Shown in pieces: positions 1 through 7,016 of a DNA stretch of 12,724 bases. The notes under the pieces were generated by a model that saw only the letters and a list, made by a program, of their open reading frames with translations, had not been told where the DNA came from and did not search any database. The position numbers and the translations under genes are program-made. The first letter of the stretch is position 1; each line of letters starts with the position of its first letter. The DNA comes from Oscillospiraceae bacterium (lineage in GTDB: Bacteria; Bacillota; Clostridia; Oscillospirales; Ruminococcaceae). Location: positions 1-12,724 of the forward strand of contig JAEDHF010000036.1 in NCBI GenBank assembly GCA_016297165.1, written 5' to 3'.

Positions 1-1
1 G

Positions 2-505
2 GCTATTTCCGCCGAATTCGAAATGCTTATGCCTATAAGGGAGCATTCCGACTATTATATTGACACAAGCCTTATGACAACGGCGAAATTCAAGGAAAAT
101 ATGCTTAATATGTTCCTTGAAAACGTAAGCGACAGTATGATAATAAACTGCCTGTCCTTCGGCTTTAAATACGGCGTTCCCGACGAAGCCGACCTTGTAT
201 TCGATGTGAGATGCTTACCTAACCCCTTTTATGTCCCCGAGCTTAAGAGTAAGACGGGGGTCGAAAAGGAGGTACAGGATTACGTTCTTAACTCCGAGGT
301 ATCACAGACGCTTAAGAATAAAATCTTCGACCTTATCGATTTTCTTGTACCCCAGTATCTTGCGGAGGGAAAGAGCCAGCTTGTAATAGCCTTCGGCTGC
401 ACAGGCGGCAAGCACAGAAGCGTTACCTTTGCGGAGTGTATGCACGCTCATCTTAAAGAGCTGGGCTATAATGTCCGCGTTTTACACAGGGATTCTTCGA
501 AATAG
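2..505 (+). CDS. rapZ: RapZ/YvcJ-family nucleotide-binding protein, C-terminal part (5' end outside window)
   Basis: Partial gene. The reading frame is open from base 2, so the methionine codon at 23 is probably internal and the real start lies upstream. The window holds about 167 residues of a family that is usually about 285-295 long, so the N-terminal P-loop NTPase half is missing. What is visible is the conserved RapZ C-terminal domain, including the signature around GCTGGKHRSV (bases 395-424) and the PLRE-like segment near the start (PIREHSDYYIDTS). In Enterobacteria RapZ is an RNase E adaptor controlling glmZ. In Firmicutes (YvcJ) it is a GTP/ATP-binding protein of less clear role, linked to envelope metabolism and competence. 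It sits 7 bases upstream of whiA, as in the conserved Firmicute rapZ-yvcK-whiA cluster, but without yvcK between them. The family call is very secure; the exact cellular role is not. Confidence 0.95.
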   Translation, partial: AISAEFEMLMPIREHSDYYIDTSLMTTAKFKENMLNMFLENVSDSMIINCLSFGFKYGVPDEADLVFDVRCLPNPFYVPELKSKTGVEKEVQDYVLNSEVSQTLKNKIFDLIDFLVPQYLAEGKSQLVIAFGCTGGKHRSVTFAECMHAHLKELGYNVRVLHRDSSK

Positions 506-512
506 GTGAACT

Positions 513-1388
513 ATGTCTTTAACTAATGATGTGAAGCAGGAGCTTTGCGGAAGCGATATAAATAAGGCTACGAAAACCGCCTTTATATACGGGCTGATTT
601 TCGGGATAAAGGGGCAGTCTCCCATAATAGTAACCGAATGCGAGAGCGTAGCGGACTGCTTCCGTAATCTTTTTCCGGCGGAAAGCATTACCCTTTCCGA
701 GGAGATAAAAAGAGGAAAAAAGCTATATTCGGTAGCTATAACGGATAAAAAGCTATTAGAGCTATACCGCTACGGCGAAAACTCCGTAAATCATAGTCTC
801 GTAAACGGTAACGACGCCGTTACCGGGGCATTTTTACGGGGAGTTTTTCTTGTATGCGGAGCTGTATCGGTACAGAAGGCAGGCTATCATCTGGAGCTGA
901 GCCTGGATAACGAGGAAAAATGCAGGAGCCTTCACTCCTTCATAAAGGAACAGGGTATGAATATAAACATTTCCCACCGAAGAAACAGCTTTTTCCTCTA
1001 CAGCAAGAACAGCGAGAATATTTCCGACTATCTTACCTTTATAGGCGCTATGAAAAGCTCTATGGAGATAATGAATATAAAGATTATAAAGGAAGTAAGA
1101 AGCAATATCAACCGTGTTGTAAACTGTGAGGCGGCTAATATCGGAAAAACCGCCGCCGCTGCCGCAAAACAGATTCTCGATATAAGACTAATCGGCGAAA
1201 AAATGGGGTATGATAAGCTTGACGAGGATTTAAGGGAGCTGGCTTTATTACGGCTTGAAAACCCCGATATTTCCTTAAGCGGTCTCGGAGGACTTTTAAG
1301 CGAGCCTCTAAGCAGAAGCGGAGTAAATCACAGGCTTAAAAGAATAGCGGCAATAGCTGAGGATATACGAAATAAAAACCCCGATTAA
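513..1388 (+). CDS. whiA: WhiA, DNA-binding transcriptional/division regulator
   Basis: The 291-residue product has the WhiA layout: an N-terminal LAGLIDADG-homing-endonuclease-like region (GAFLRGVFLVCGAVS near residues 105-119) and a C-terminal helix-turn-helix region (about 250-278, with ISLSGLGGLL and SGVNHRLKRI). WhiA controls sporulation septation in Streptomyces and binds DNA and influences division and chromosome segregation in Bacillus. The homing-endonuclease fold is catalytically dead in the family. The start at 513 follows an AGGTGA ribosome-binding-like stretch overlapping the rapZ stop (504-509), with rather tight spacing, so translation is probably coupled to rapZ. The N-terminus (MSLTNDVKQELC) matches the usual WhiA beginning, which supports this start. 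The downstream gene dnaE begins 17 bases after the stop. Confidence 0.95.
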   Translation: MSLTNDVKQELCGSDINKATKTAFIYGLIFGIKGQSPIIVTECESVADCFRNLFPAESITLSEEIKRGKKLYSVAITDKKLLELYRYGENSVNHSLVNGNDAVTGAFLRGVFLVCGAVSVQKAGYHLELSLDNEEKCRSLHSFIKEQGMNINISHRRNSFFLYSKNSENISDYLTFIGAMKSSMEIMNIKIIKEVRSNINRVVNCEAANIGKTAAAAAKQILDIRLIGEKMGYDKLDEDLRELALLRLENPDISLSGLGGLLSEPLSRSGVNHRLKRIAAIAEDIRNKNPD

Positions 1389-1405
1389 AGGGAAAGGAAC
1401 GAAAA

Positions 1406-4400
1406 ATGGACTTTGTTCATCTTCATGTTCATACAGAATACAGCCTCTTGGACGGCGCCTGCCGTATTAAGAGGCTTGTTTCTCGTGTAAAGGAGCTGGG
1501 GCAGAAGGCGGTAGCCATAACCGACCATGGCGTTATGTACGGCTGTGTGGATTTCTGGAACGAGTGCGTTTCCGAGGGGATAAAGCCCATAATCGGCTGT
1601 GAGGTTTACGTTGCGCCCCGAAGCCGCTTCGATAAACAGACAAAGGAGGACCTGTCCCCCTATCACCTCATTTTGCTTTGCAAAAATAACGAAGGCTATA
1701 GAAATCTCGTTAAAATTGTATCTCTTGCAGGAATCGAGGGCTTCTATAACCGACCCCGATGTGATATTGAGCTGCTAAAAAAATACCACGAGGGGCTTAT
1801 CTGCCTGTCGGCTTGTCTTGCCGGAGAGATACCGAGATTATTATTGAGCGGAAATTATGGAGCGGCAAAGGAAAAAGCCCTTCAATACCGAAGTATTTTC
1901 GGCGAGGACAGCTATTTTCTTGAGGTCCAGTACCACGGAATAGACGAACAGCGGCAGATTCTGCCCCTTTTATATAAGCTTTCCTCCGAAACGGGGATTC
2001 CTCTCGTCGCTACAAATGACGCCCATTATATCGAAAAAGAGGACAGCGAAACCCAGAGAATACTGACTTGTATTTCTACGGGTAAAACCCTTGACAGCCC
2101 CGACGCATTAAGCTTTCCCACCAATGAATTCTATATAAAGACAGCAGAGGAAATGGCGGAGCTTTTTCCTATAGCGGCGATAGAAAATACGGTAAAAATC
2201 GCTGAAATGTGCGACGTTACCTTCGAATTCGGGGTAACGAAGCTGCCTTATTTTAAAATAGACGGGGTAGAGGATAACAGCCTTTACTTCAAGGAGCAGG
2301 TTATAAAGGGGCTTAAAGCCCGTTACGGAAAAGACCTGGGAAGAGCTCATATTGAGCGCGCGGAATACGAAATGAGCGTTATAGAAAAAATGGGCTATGT
2401 GGACTATTTCCTGATAGTTGCGGATTTTATCGCTTTTGCCCGTTCGAGGGATATTCCCGTAGGTCCCGGAAGAGGCTCGGGTGTGGGCAGTATCTGCGCC
2501 TACGCCCTCGGAATAACCTCAATCGACCCTCTTCGCTACAACCTTCTTTTCGAGAGATTTCTTAATCCCGAAAGAGTAAGTATGCCCGACTTTGACGTGG
2601 ATTTCTGCTATATAAGGCGGCAGGAGGTTATCGACTACGTTGCCGCTAAATACGGAAGCGACCATGTAGCCCAGATTATAACCTTCGGTACTCTCGGCGC
2701 AAAGGCGGTGGTAAGGGACGTAGGCAGGGTAATGGGACTGCCCTACGCTAAGGTTGACGGAGTATCAAAAATGATACCCTTCGGACTTAACGTTACCCTA
2801 AAGGACGCTATTGAGGAAAATAAGGAGCTTAAAAGCCTTATCGAAAGCGACCCTACGGTAAAAAAGCTTATTACTAATGCTATGAAGCTGGAGGGAATGC
2901 CCCGCCATGCTTCAATGCACGCCGCAGGAGTAGTTATAACGAGAGAACCCGTAACCGAATATGTGCCGCTTCAGAAAAACGATAACTATATGGTTACTCA
3001 ATATACAATGGGTATTCTCGAACGTCTCGGACTTCTTAAAATGGATTTTCTCGGGCTTCGATATCTTACGGTTATCGACGACTGCGTTAAGCTTATAAAA
3101 AGGAATAATCCCGATTTTTCTTTGGGCAGTATTCCCGACGACGACAGAAATGTTTTCGATATGCTTTCGAAGGGGGATACCGAGGGAGTATTCCAGTTTG
3201 AAAGCGGCGGTATGACGGCAGTCCTTCAGCGGCTTAAGCCTACCTCTCTTGAGGATATAACCGCTACAATTTCCCTCTACCGTCCCGGTCCCATGGCGTC
3301 TATACCAACCTATATTGAAAATAAGCATAACCCCTCGAAAATAACCTATAAAACCGAGCTTCTCCGGGATATACTGGACGTAACCTACGGCTGTATCGTC
3401 TATCAGGAGCAGGTTATGCAGATTTGCCGCAAGATAGCAGGCTATTCCTACGGCAGGGCAGACCTCGTAAGAAGAGCCATGGCGAAAAAGAAAAAGGACG
3501 TTATGGAAAAGGAACGAAACGCCTTTATCTACGGAACGGAAACAAATATGGGCGCAGTCAACAACGGCGTTTCCGAGGAGGCAGCAACGGAAATTTTCGA
3601 AGAAATGTCCTCCTTTGCGACTTATGCCTTCAATAAATCCCATGCGGCGGCTTATGCCTTTTTAGCTTATCAGACTGCATATTTAAAAAAATATTACTAT
3701 AAGGAATATATGGTAGCCCTTTTAACCAGCGTCCTCGACCAGCCCCATAAGCTTATCGAATACATTTCCGACCTAAAGCTGAAGGGGGTAGAGGTGCTTC
3801 CTCCCGATATAAATATGAGCTATTTAAGCTTTTCTATCGAGGGGGAGAATATCCGCTTCGGGCTTTTAGCAATAAAGAATATCGGAAAAGGCTTTATAAA
3901 CGATATTATAGCCGAACGTGAAAAGGGCGGCTTTTCCGATATCGTAGATTTTATAAAGCGAATGTACGGCAGGGATATGAACAAAAGAGCTCTCGAAGCC
4001 CTTATAAAGGCAGGAGCCTTCGACAGCCTGCCCAATAACAGAAAACAGCTTCTTATTTCCTACGAGCATATTTACGAATCGGTTTCCGAGGGAAAAAGCC
4101 GTAATCTTGACGGACAGCTCGGCTTTTTTGATTATGTTGAGGAAAACCGTGGCGAGGATATGACGATACCGCCCATGGAGGAATATACCCCGCCACAGCT
4201 TATGAAGCTGGAAAATGAGGCTCTCGGCTTTTACGCTACGGGTCATCCTCTCGACAGCTTCGATAAATATATCCGCATAAACGGCTATAAGCTTATTTCG
4301 GAAATAACGGGGGAGAATTCTGGAAATACTATAAGGGACGGTACGAAGCTTTCCTTTATCGCTCTTCTTTCCTCGAAAAAGAACCATGTAACAAAAACGG

Positions 4401-4837
4401 GCAGGCAGATGTGCTTCGCAGTCTTTGAGGACAGTACGGGAGAAATCGAGGGGATAATCTTCGACGATGTTTATTCTAAGGCGGCAGGACTTCTCTCGAA
4501 AAGCGAATGCCCACTTATCATACATGGTACGGTTTCCTCGTCGGCGGAAAGCGAGGAGCCGCCGAAAATTATAGTAAATTCCGTAGAAAGCGGAGAGGAA
4601 ATAAAGCTTCCCGATTTCAGCACTCTTTTCATAAGAGTTGAAAGCGGCGAAAGGGAGAAAATAGCCTGTATAGCCGCCCTTCTCGAGGGAAAAAGAGGAG
4701 GCGAAAGGGTAAGGCTCGCCTTCAGCGACAGCAAGGAGGTTTCTGCAATAAAAGGCATAGAAAACGTGCATATTACAAAAGAATTGCTGGACAAACTGGC
4801 TAAAATTTGTGGAAAAAGTAATATTATTCTGAAATAA
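1406..4837 (+). CDS. dnaE: DNA polymerase III subunit alpha (DnaE)
   Basis: The 1143-residue product is a full-length bacterial C-family replicative polymerase. Domains in order are an N-terminal PHP domain (about 1-280), the palm/fingers/thumb core (about 290-800), a helix-hairpin-helix region (near 855-875) and an OB fold (about 975-1055). The catalytic aspartates are visible: PDFDVDF places D395 and D397, and KMDFLGL places D547. The PHP metal-site residues look intact (H5/H7/H9, D40-H41, E66, H87, C137, D205, H207), with HLHVHT like the active Thermus enzyme rather than the degenerate E. coli one. The ribosome binding site GGGAAAGGA (1390-1398) lies 7 bases before the ATG. The length and OB fold fit DnaE, not PolC, which would carry an inserted DEDD exonuclease. 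It is likely co-transcribed with whiA; pfkA downstream has its own promoter. No clear terminator follows the stop. Confidence 0.97.
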   Translation: MDFVHLHVHTEYSLLDGACRIKRLVSRVKELGQKAVAITDHGVMYGCVDFWNECVSEGIKPIIGCEVYVAPRSRFDKQTKEDLSPYHLILLCKNNEGYRNLVKIVSLAGIEGFYNRPRCDIELLKKYHEGLICLSACLAGEIPRLLLSGNYGAAKEKALQYRSIFGEDSYFLEVQYHGIDEQRQILPLLYKLSSETGIPLVATNDAHYIEKEDSETQRILTCISTGKTLDSPDALSFPTNEFYIKTAEEMAELFPIAAIENTVKIAEMCDVTFEFGVTKLPYFKIDGVEDNSLYFKEQVIKGLKARYGKDLGRAHIERAEYEMSVIEKMGYVDYFLIVADFIAFARSRDIPVGPGRGSGVGSICAYALGITSIDPLRYNLLFERFLNPERVSMPDFDVDFCYIRRQEVIDYVAAKYGSDHVAQIITFGTLGAKAVVRDVGRVMGLPYAKVDGVSKMIPFGLNVTLKDAIEENKELKSLIESDPTVKKLITNAMKLEGMPRHASMHAAGVVITREPVTEYVPLQKNDNYMVTQYTMGILERLGLLKMDFLGLRYLTVIDDCVKLIKRNNPDFSLGSIPDDDRNVFDMLSKGDTEGVFQFESGGMTAVLQRLKPTSLEDITATISLYRPGPMASIPTYIENKHNPSKITYKTELLRDILDVTYGCIVYQEQVMQICRKIAGYSYGRADLVRRAMAKKKKDVMEKERNAFIYGTETNMGAVNNGVSEEAATEIFEEMSSFATYAFNKSHAAAYAFLAYQTAYLKKYYYKEYMVALLTSVLDQPHKLIEYISDLKLKGVEVLPPDINMSYLSFSIEGENIRFGLLAIKNIGKGFINDIIAEREKGGFSDIVDFIKRMYGRDMNKRALEALIKAGAFDSLPNNRKQLLISYEHIYESVSEGKSRNLDGQLGFFDYVEENRGEDMTIPPMEEYTPPQLMKLENEALGFYATGHPLDSFDKYIRINGYKLISEITGENSGNTIRDGTKLSFIALLSSKKNHVTKTGRQMCFAVFEDSTGEIEGIIFDDVYSKAAGLLSKSECPLIIHGTVSSSAESEEPPKIIVNSVESGEEIKLPDFSTLFIRVESGEREKIACIAALLEGKRGGERVRLAFSDSKEVSAIKGIENVHITKELLDKLAKICGKSNIILK

Positions 4838-4859
4838 GCCTTTTTTGGTGAATTTTGGC

Positions 4860-4888
4860 TTGACGTTTTCTTATACTTACTGTAAAAT
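4860..4888 (+). promoter_or_regulatory. Sigma-A-type promoter for pfkA
   Basis: TTGACG (4860-4865) and TAAAAT (4883-4888) are separated by exactly 17 bases, in the intergenic gap between dnaE and pfkA. Transcription would start near 4895, giving a 5' UTR of about 50 bases. The near-consensus hexamers fit strong, largely constitutive expression of a glycolytic gene. This was read by eye; no start-site mapping is available. Confidence 0.75.
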
Positions 4889-4906
4889 ATGTTTGTATGA
4901 TTTTTA

Positions 4907-4925
4907 GGGATACGTTCGGTATTCC
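4907..4925 (+). promoter_or_regulatory. 5'-UTR hairpin ahead of pfkA
   Basis: GGGATAC (4907-4913) pairs with GTATTCC (4919-4925) over 7 bp (one G-U) around a 5-base loop, GTTCG. It lies roughly 12 bases into the predicted transcript and ends 6 bases before the GGAGGG ribosome binding site (4932-4937). A 5'-proximal stem of this kind commonly protects mRNA from 5'-end decay; that role here is inference. It is not followed by a T-tract, so it is not a terminator. Confidence 0.5.
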
Positions 4926-4945
4926 TTAAACGGAGGGACAATACT

Positions 4946-5905
4946 ATGAAGAAAATTGGCGTTTTAACAAGCGGCGGAGACGCTCCGGGCATGAATGCAG
5001 CCGTAAGAGCGGTTGCAAGAACAGGTATCAGCAAGGGTATGGAGGTTGTCGGCATTTTAAGAGGCTATAACGGTCTTATTAACGGCGACATCAAGACTCT
5101 TGACGCAAGAAGCGTATCCGGCATTATCCAAAATGGCGGTACCTGCATTTATACCGCAAGATGCCTTGAATTCAGAGAGAAGGCAGGCGTTTTAAAGGCT
5201 AAGGAAATGTGCATCAAGAACGGTATTGAGGGTATTGTAGTTATCGGCGGCGACGGCTCCTTCAGAGGTGCTGCTGACCTTTCCGCAGAGGGTATCCCTT
5301 GTATCGGCGTTCCCGGAACAATTGACAACGATATTTCAATGACAGAATACACAATCGGCTATGATACAGCCATGAATACAGCTATGGAGCTTATCGATAA
5401 GCTTAACGATACCGCTTCCTCCCACGACCGCTGCTCTGTTGTAGAGGTAATGGGCAGAAGAGCAGGCTACATCGCTCTCAATACAGGTATTGCCTGCGGC
5501 GCAATCGCTGTTATCACAACCGAAATGCCCTACAGCATCGATGATATTATAGCAAAAATCAGTACAGCCCGTGCAGGCGGAAAGAACCACTTCATCATCG
5601 TAGTTTCCGAAGGTATCGGTAATTCCGAAGCTATCGCAAGAGAAATCCAGGATAAGACAGGAATCGAAAGCCGTGCTACTATCCTCGGTCATGTTCAGAG
5701 AGGCGGTCGTCCTACTCTTCGTGACAGAGTTGAGGCTTCTAAGCTTGGCTATTATGCTGTTGAGCTCCTCGAGCAGGGTATCGGCAACAGAGTTGTAGGC
5801 TTAAAGGACGGTCATGTAATTGACGTTGATATTCAGGAAGCTCTCAGCATGAAGAAGGCATTCCCTGTTGAGGACTATAAGATGGCTGATATATTAACAT
5901 TCTAA
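4946..5905 (+). CDS. pfkA: ATP-dependent 6-phosphofructokinase
   Basis: The 319-residue product phosphorylates fructose 6-phosphate to fructose 1,6-bisphosphate, the committed step of glycolysis, as a cytosolic homotetramer. It matches the short bacterial group-I PfkA. The ATP site SGGDAPGMN lies near residues 9-17. GGDGS places D103 and G104, and PGTIDND places G124, T125, D127 (catalytic base) and D129. Glycine at 104 and 124 marks an ATP enzyme; pyrophosphate-dependent relatives carry Asp and Lys there. The numbering aligns with the classical E. coli/Geobacillus enzymes without indels in this part. The start at 4946 has GGAGGG eight bases upstream. Codon use (ATC, GGT, AAG, GCT more frequent than in the ATA-rich neighbours) suggests high expression. 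Its position after dnaE is a familiar clostridial arrangement. No pyk gene follows; instead a folate riboswitch begins about 50 bases after the stop. Confidence 0.97.
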   Translation: MKKIGVLTSGGDAPGMNAAVRAVARTGISKGMEVVGILRGYNGLINGDIKTLDARSVSGIIQNGGTCIYTARCLEFREKAGVLKAKEMCIKNGIEGIVVIGGDGSFRGAADLSAEGIPCIGVPGTIDNDISMTEYTIGYDTAMNTAMELIDKLNDTASSHDRCSVVEVMGRRAGYIALNTGIACGAIAVITTEMPYSIDDIIAKISTARAGGKNHFIIVVSEGIGNSEAIAREIQDKTGIESRATILGHVQRGGRPTLRDRVEASKLGYYAVELLEQGIGNRVVGLKDGHVIDVDIQEALSMKKAFPVEDYKMADILTF

Positions 5906-5911
5906 GGCAGT

Positions 5912-5931
5912 AAGGCGCTCCGAGGGCTTTT
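5912..5931 (+). terminator. Possible weak terminator after pfkA
   Basis: AAGGCGCT (5912-5919) can pair with AGGGCTTT (5923-5930) around a 3-base loop, with one G-G mismatch and one G-U, seven bases after the pfkA stop. The run of T is short and partly inside the stem, so termination would be partial at best. If it is inactive, folT-proC could be reached by read-through from pfkA, since no strong promoter is seen between them. Confidence 0.3.
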
Positions 5932-5958
5932 ATAAACCTTTATGAGTACCCGAAAGAT

Positions 5959-6106
5959 TACAGAGTAGAATTCTGCGCGTTAAGTGCGCTGCGTACGGAG
6001 AGTTGACGCGGCGACGAAAAATCCGGGTAAGACGTATGCAAAGCCGTAAGGCGGTATATACGGCTTATCCAGAGGATTTGCGGTGCAGGATTCGCATCTC
6101 GCTGTA
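5959..6106 (+). promoter_or_regulatory. Tetrahydrofolate (THF) riboswitch aptamer with extended P4
   Basis: The conserved THF-I riboswitch sequence blocks occur in order: GAGTAG (5963-5968), GCGTTAAGTGC (5977-5987), ACGAA (6014-6018) and GCGGTG (6080-6085). Pairings found by eye are P1 TACAG/CTGTA (5959-5963 with 6102-6106), P2 AATTCTGC/GCAGGATT (5969-5976 with 6085-6092, 8 bp) and P3 CGCTGCGT/ACGCGGCG (5987-5994 with 6006-6013, 8 bp). P4 begins AAATCC/GGATTT (6019-6024 with 6074-6079) and continues GGGTAAG/CTTATCC (6025-6031 with 6064-6070). Loop L3 contains GAGA (5999-6002), able to pair with TCTC (6097-6100) between P2 and P1, the expected long-range pseudoknot. The riboswitch class senses reduced folates and is typically found before folT or folE; here it precedes folT. 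P4 is much longer than the short hairpin I know from this class. Confidence 0.9.
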
Positions 6107-6178
6107 CATAATATAAGTAAATAAGTTGCCGTAGCTTATCCGCTTTTTATGTATAGACAAAAAAGGAGGAAAAATCTA
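6102..6178 (+). promoter_or_regulatory. Riboswitch expression platform sequestering the folT Shine-Dalgarno
   Basis: Three competing pairings can be read. First, P1's 3' strand CTGTA (6102-6106) pairs upstream in the aptamer. Second, CTGTACATAA (6102-6111) can instead pair with TTATGTATAG (6147-6156) over 10 bp including one G-U. Third, TCCGCTTTTT (6139-6148) can pair with AAAAGGAGGA (6161-6170), covering the Shine-Dalgarno GGAGG (6165-6169), with one G-A mismatch and one G-U. A small hairpin ATAAGT/GCTTAT (6121-6126 with 6134-6139) lies between. The model is that ligand-stabilised P1 prevents the 10-bp stem, which frees 6139-6148 to hide the ribosome binding site and turn folT off. An intrinsic terminator (6121-6148) is a weaker alternative. 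The pairings are seen directly; the switching logic is inferred. Confidence 0.6.
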
Positions 6179-6996
6179 TGGCAATTTTTACTAATTTCAA
6201 GAAGTCGGCGTTAGAGCTTAAATCCATACGCTGTATAACTGTTACAGCTATGCTTATCGCTCTTAATATAGCTCTGAAATCCGTAACGGTTTATATTACC
6301 GCAGACCTTAAAATAAGCTTTTCCTTTCTGGCTCTTGCCGCTATAGGAATGCTTTTCGGTCCTACGGTTGGTTTTATTGCGGGAACAATAACCGACATCT
6401 TAGGACTTCTTTTGGCAAATACTATCGGCGCCTTTAATCCGCTCTTTACTCTTGTGGAGGCTACAGGCGGTATGCTTTACGGTATGTTCCTTTATAACCT
6501 TAAACCTATAAAGTTTGATAAGGAATCCTTAAAGCTTAATATCTCCCCCGAGGAGGCGCAGCTAAGAGGCGTAAACGCAAAAATAGCCGCAGAACTTATA
6601 ATAACGGCGGTATTCGTGCTACGCTATTTCTTCGAATTCAATAATCTTTTCGTGATATATGTTGTGGTTGCGGCTTTACTTTACGCATTTTTACTCTATC
6701 GCCTTGCTCTTCTCCCCTGGAAACAGCTTTTCCGTGTTATCGGGGCAAAGGTTACGGTAGCGATTGTCTGCAATATCATAATGACTCCTATTGTTATGGT
6801 TATTACGGAAATGTGGACATGGGATGTAATGATAATGGAAAAGATTCCTGCCCGACTTCTTAAAAACGCAATACAGGTTCCCGCAGACTGTGTGCTTTTA
6901 CTTATAATTCTGTTCCCAATTATGGCGGCATATAACAGGATTTTCAGGAATAATTCCGCTGTAAAACAGAAGAAGGTAAAGGCTGCCGCAAAATAA
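6178..6996 (+). CDS. folT: Folate ECF transporter S component (FolT family), enlarged form
   Basis: The 272-residue polytopic membrane protein is the substrate-binding subunit that works with the shared energy-coupling EcfA/A'/T module (not in the window) to import folate. Family-like segments are present at both ends: a first helix (about 19-40), KISFSFLALAAIGMLFGP (about 45-62), GTITDILGLL (69-78), the helix around FTLVEATGGMLYGMFLY (about 90-106), and a C-terminal half with ARLLKNAIQVP (about 225-235) followed by a final helix. Usual FolT proteins are about 170-190 residues. This one has roughly 75 extra residues between about 108 and 185, holding a charged stretch and two further hydrophobic segments (about 137-150 and 156-176), and it ends in a Lys/Ala-rich tail. 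The Shine-Dalgarno GGAGG is eight bases before the ATG and is the target of the THF riboswitch platform, which supports the folate specificity. Confidence 0.85.
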   Translation: MAIFTNFKKSALELKSIRCITVTAMLIALNIALKSVTVYITADLKISFSFLALAAIGMLFGPTVGFIAGTITDILGLLLANTIGAFNPLFTLVEATGGMLYGMFLYNLKPIKFDKESLKLNISPEEAQLRGVNAKIAAELIITAVFVLRYFFEFNNLFVIYVVVAALLYAFLLYRLALLPWKQLFRVIGAKVTVAIVCNIIMTPIVMVITEMWTWDVMIMEKIPARLLKNAIQVPADCVLLLIILFPIMAAYNRIFRNNSAVKQKKVKAAAK

Positions 6997-7016
6997 TTTT
7001 TGAAAGGTAGTATAAT

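Noticed and set aside
2912..3643. Long minus-strand open frame opposite dnaE
   Set aside because: It is antisense to a strongly conserved polymerase core, has no ribosome binding site or family likeness, and reflects the codon bias of dnaE. The same holds for the other antisense frames opposite dnaE and the pyr genes.
4836..4861. AAGCC/GGCTT inverted repeat after dnaE as a terminator
   Set aside because: Only 5 bp with a 16-base loop, and no T-tract follows the 3' arm; it also overlaps the pfkA -35 element.
5868..5895. Possible folT promoter inside the pfkA 3' end (TTGAGG, 16 bases, TATATT)
   Set aside because: The -35 is weak and the predicted transcript would run at once through the terminator-like hairpin at 5912-5931. 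Kept only as an unresolved possibility for how folT is transcribed.
7011..7016. Perfect TATAAT directly before the proC ATG
   Set aside because: It abuts the start codon, so transcription would begin inside proC and miss the ribosome binding site; no -35 is found 16-18 bases upstream. It is best seen as spacer sequence.
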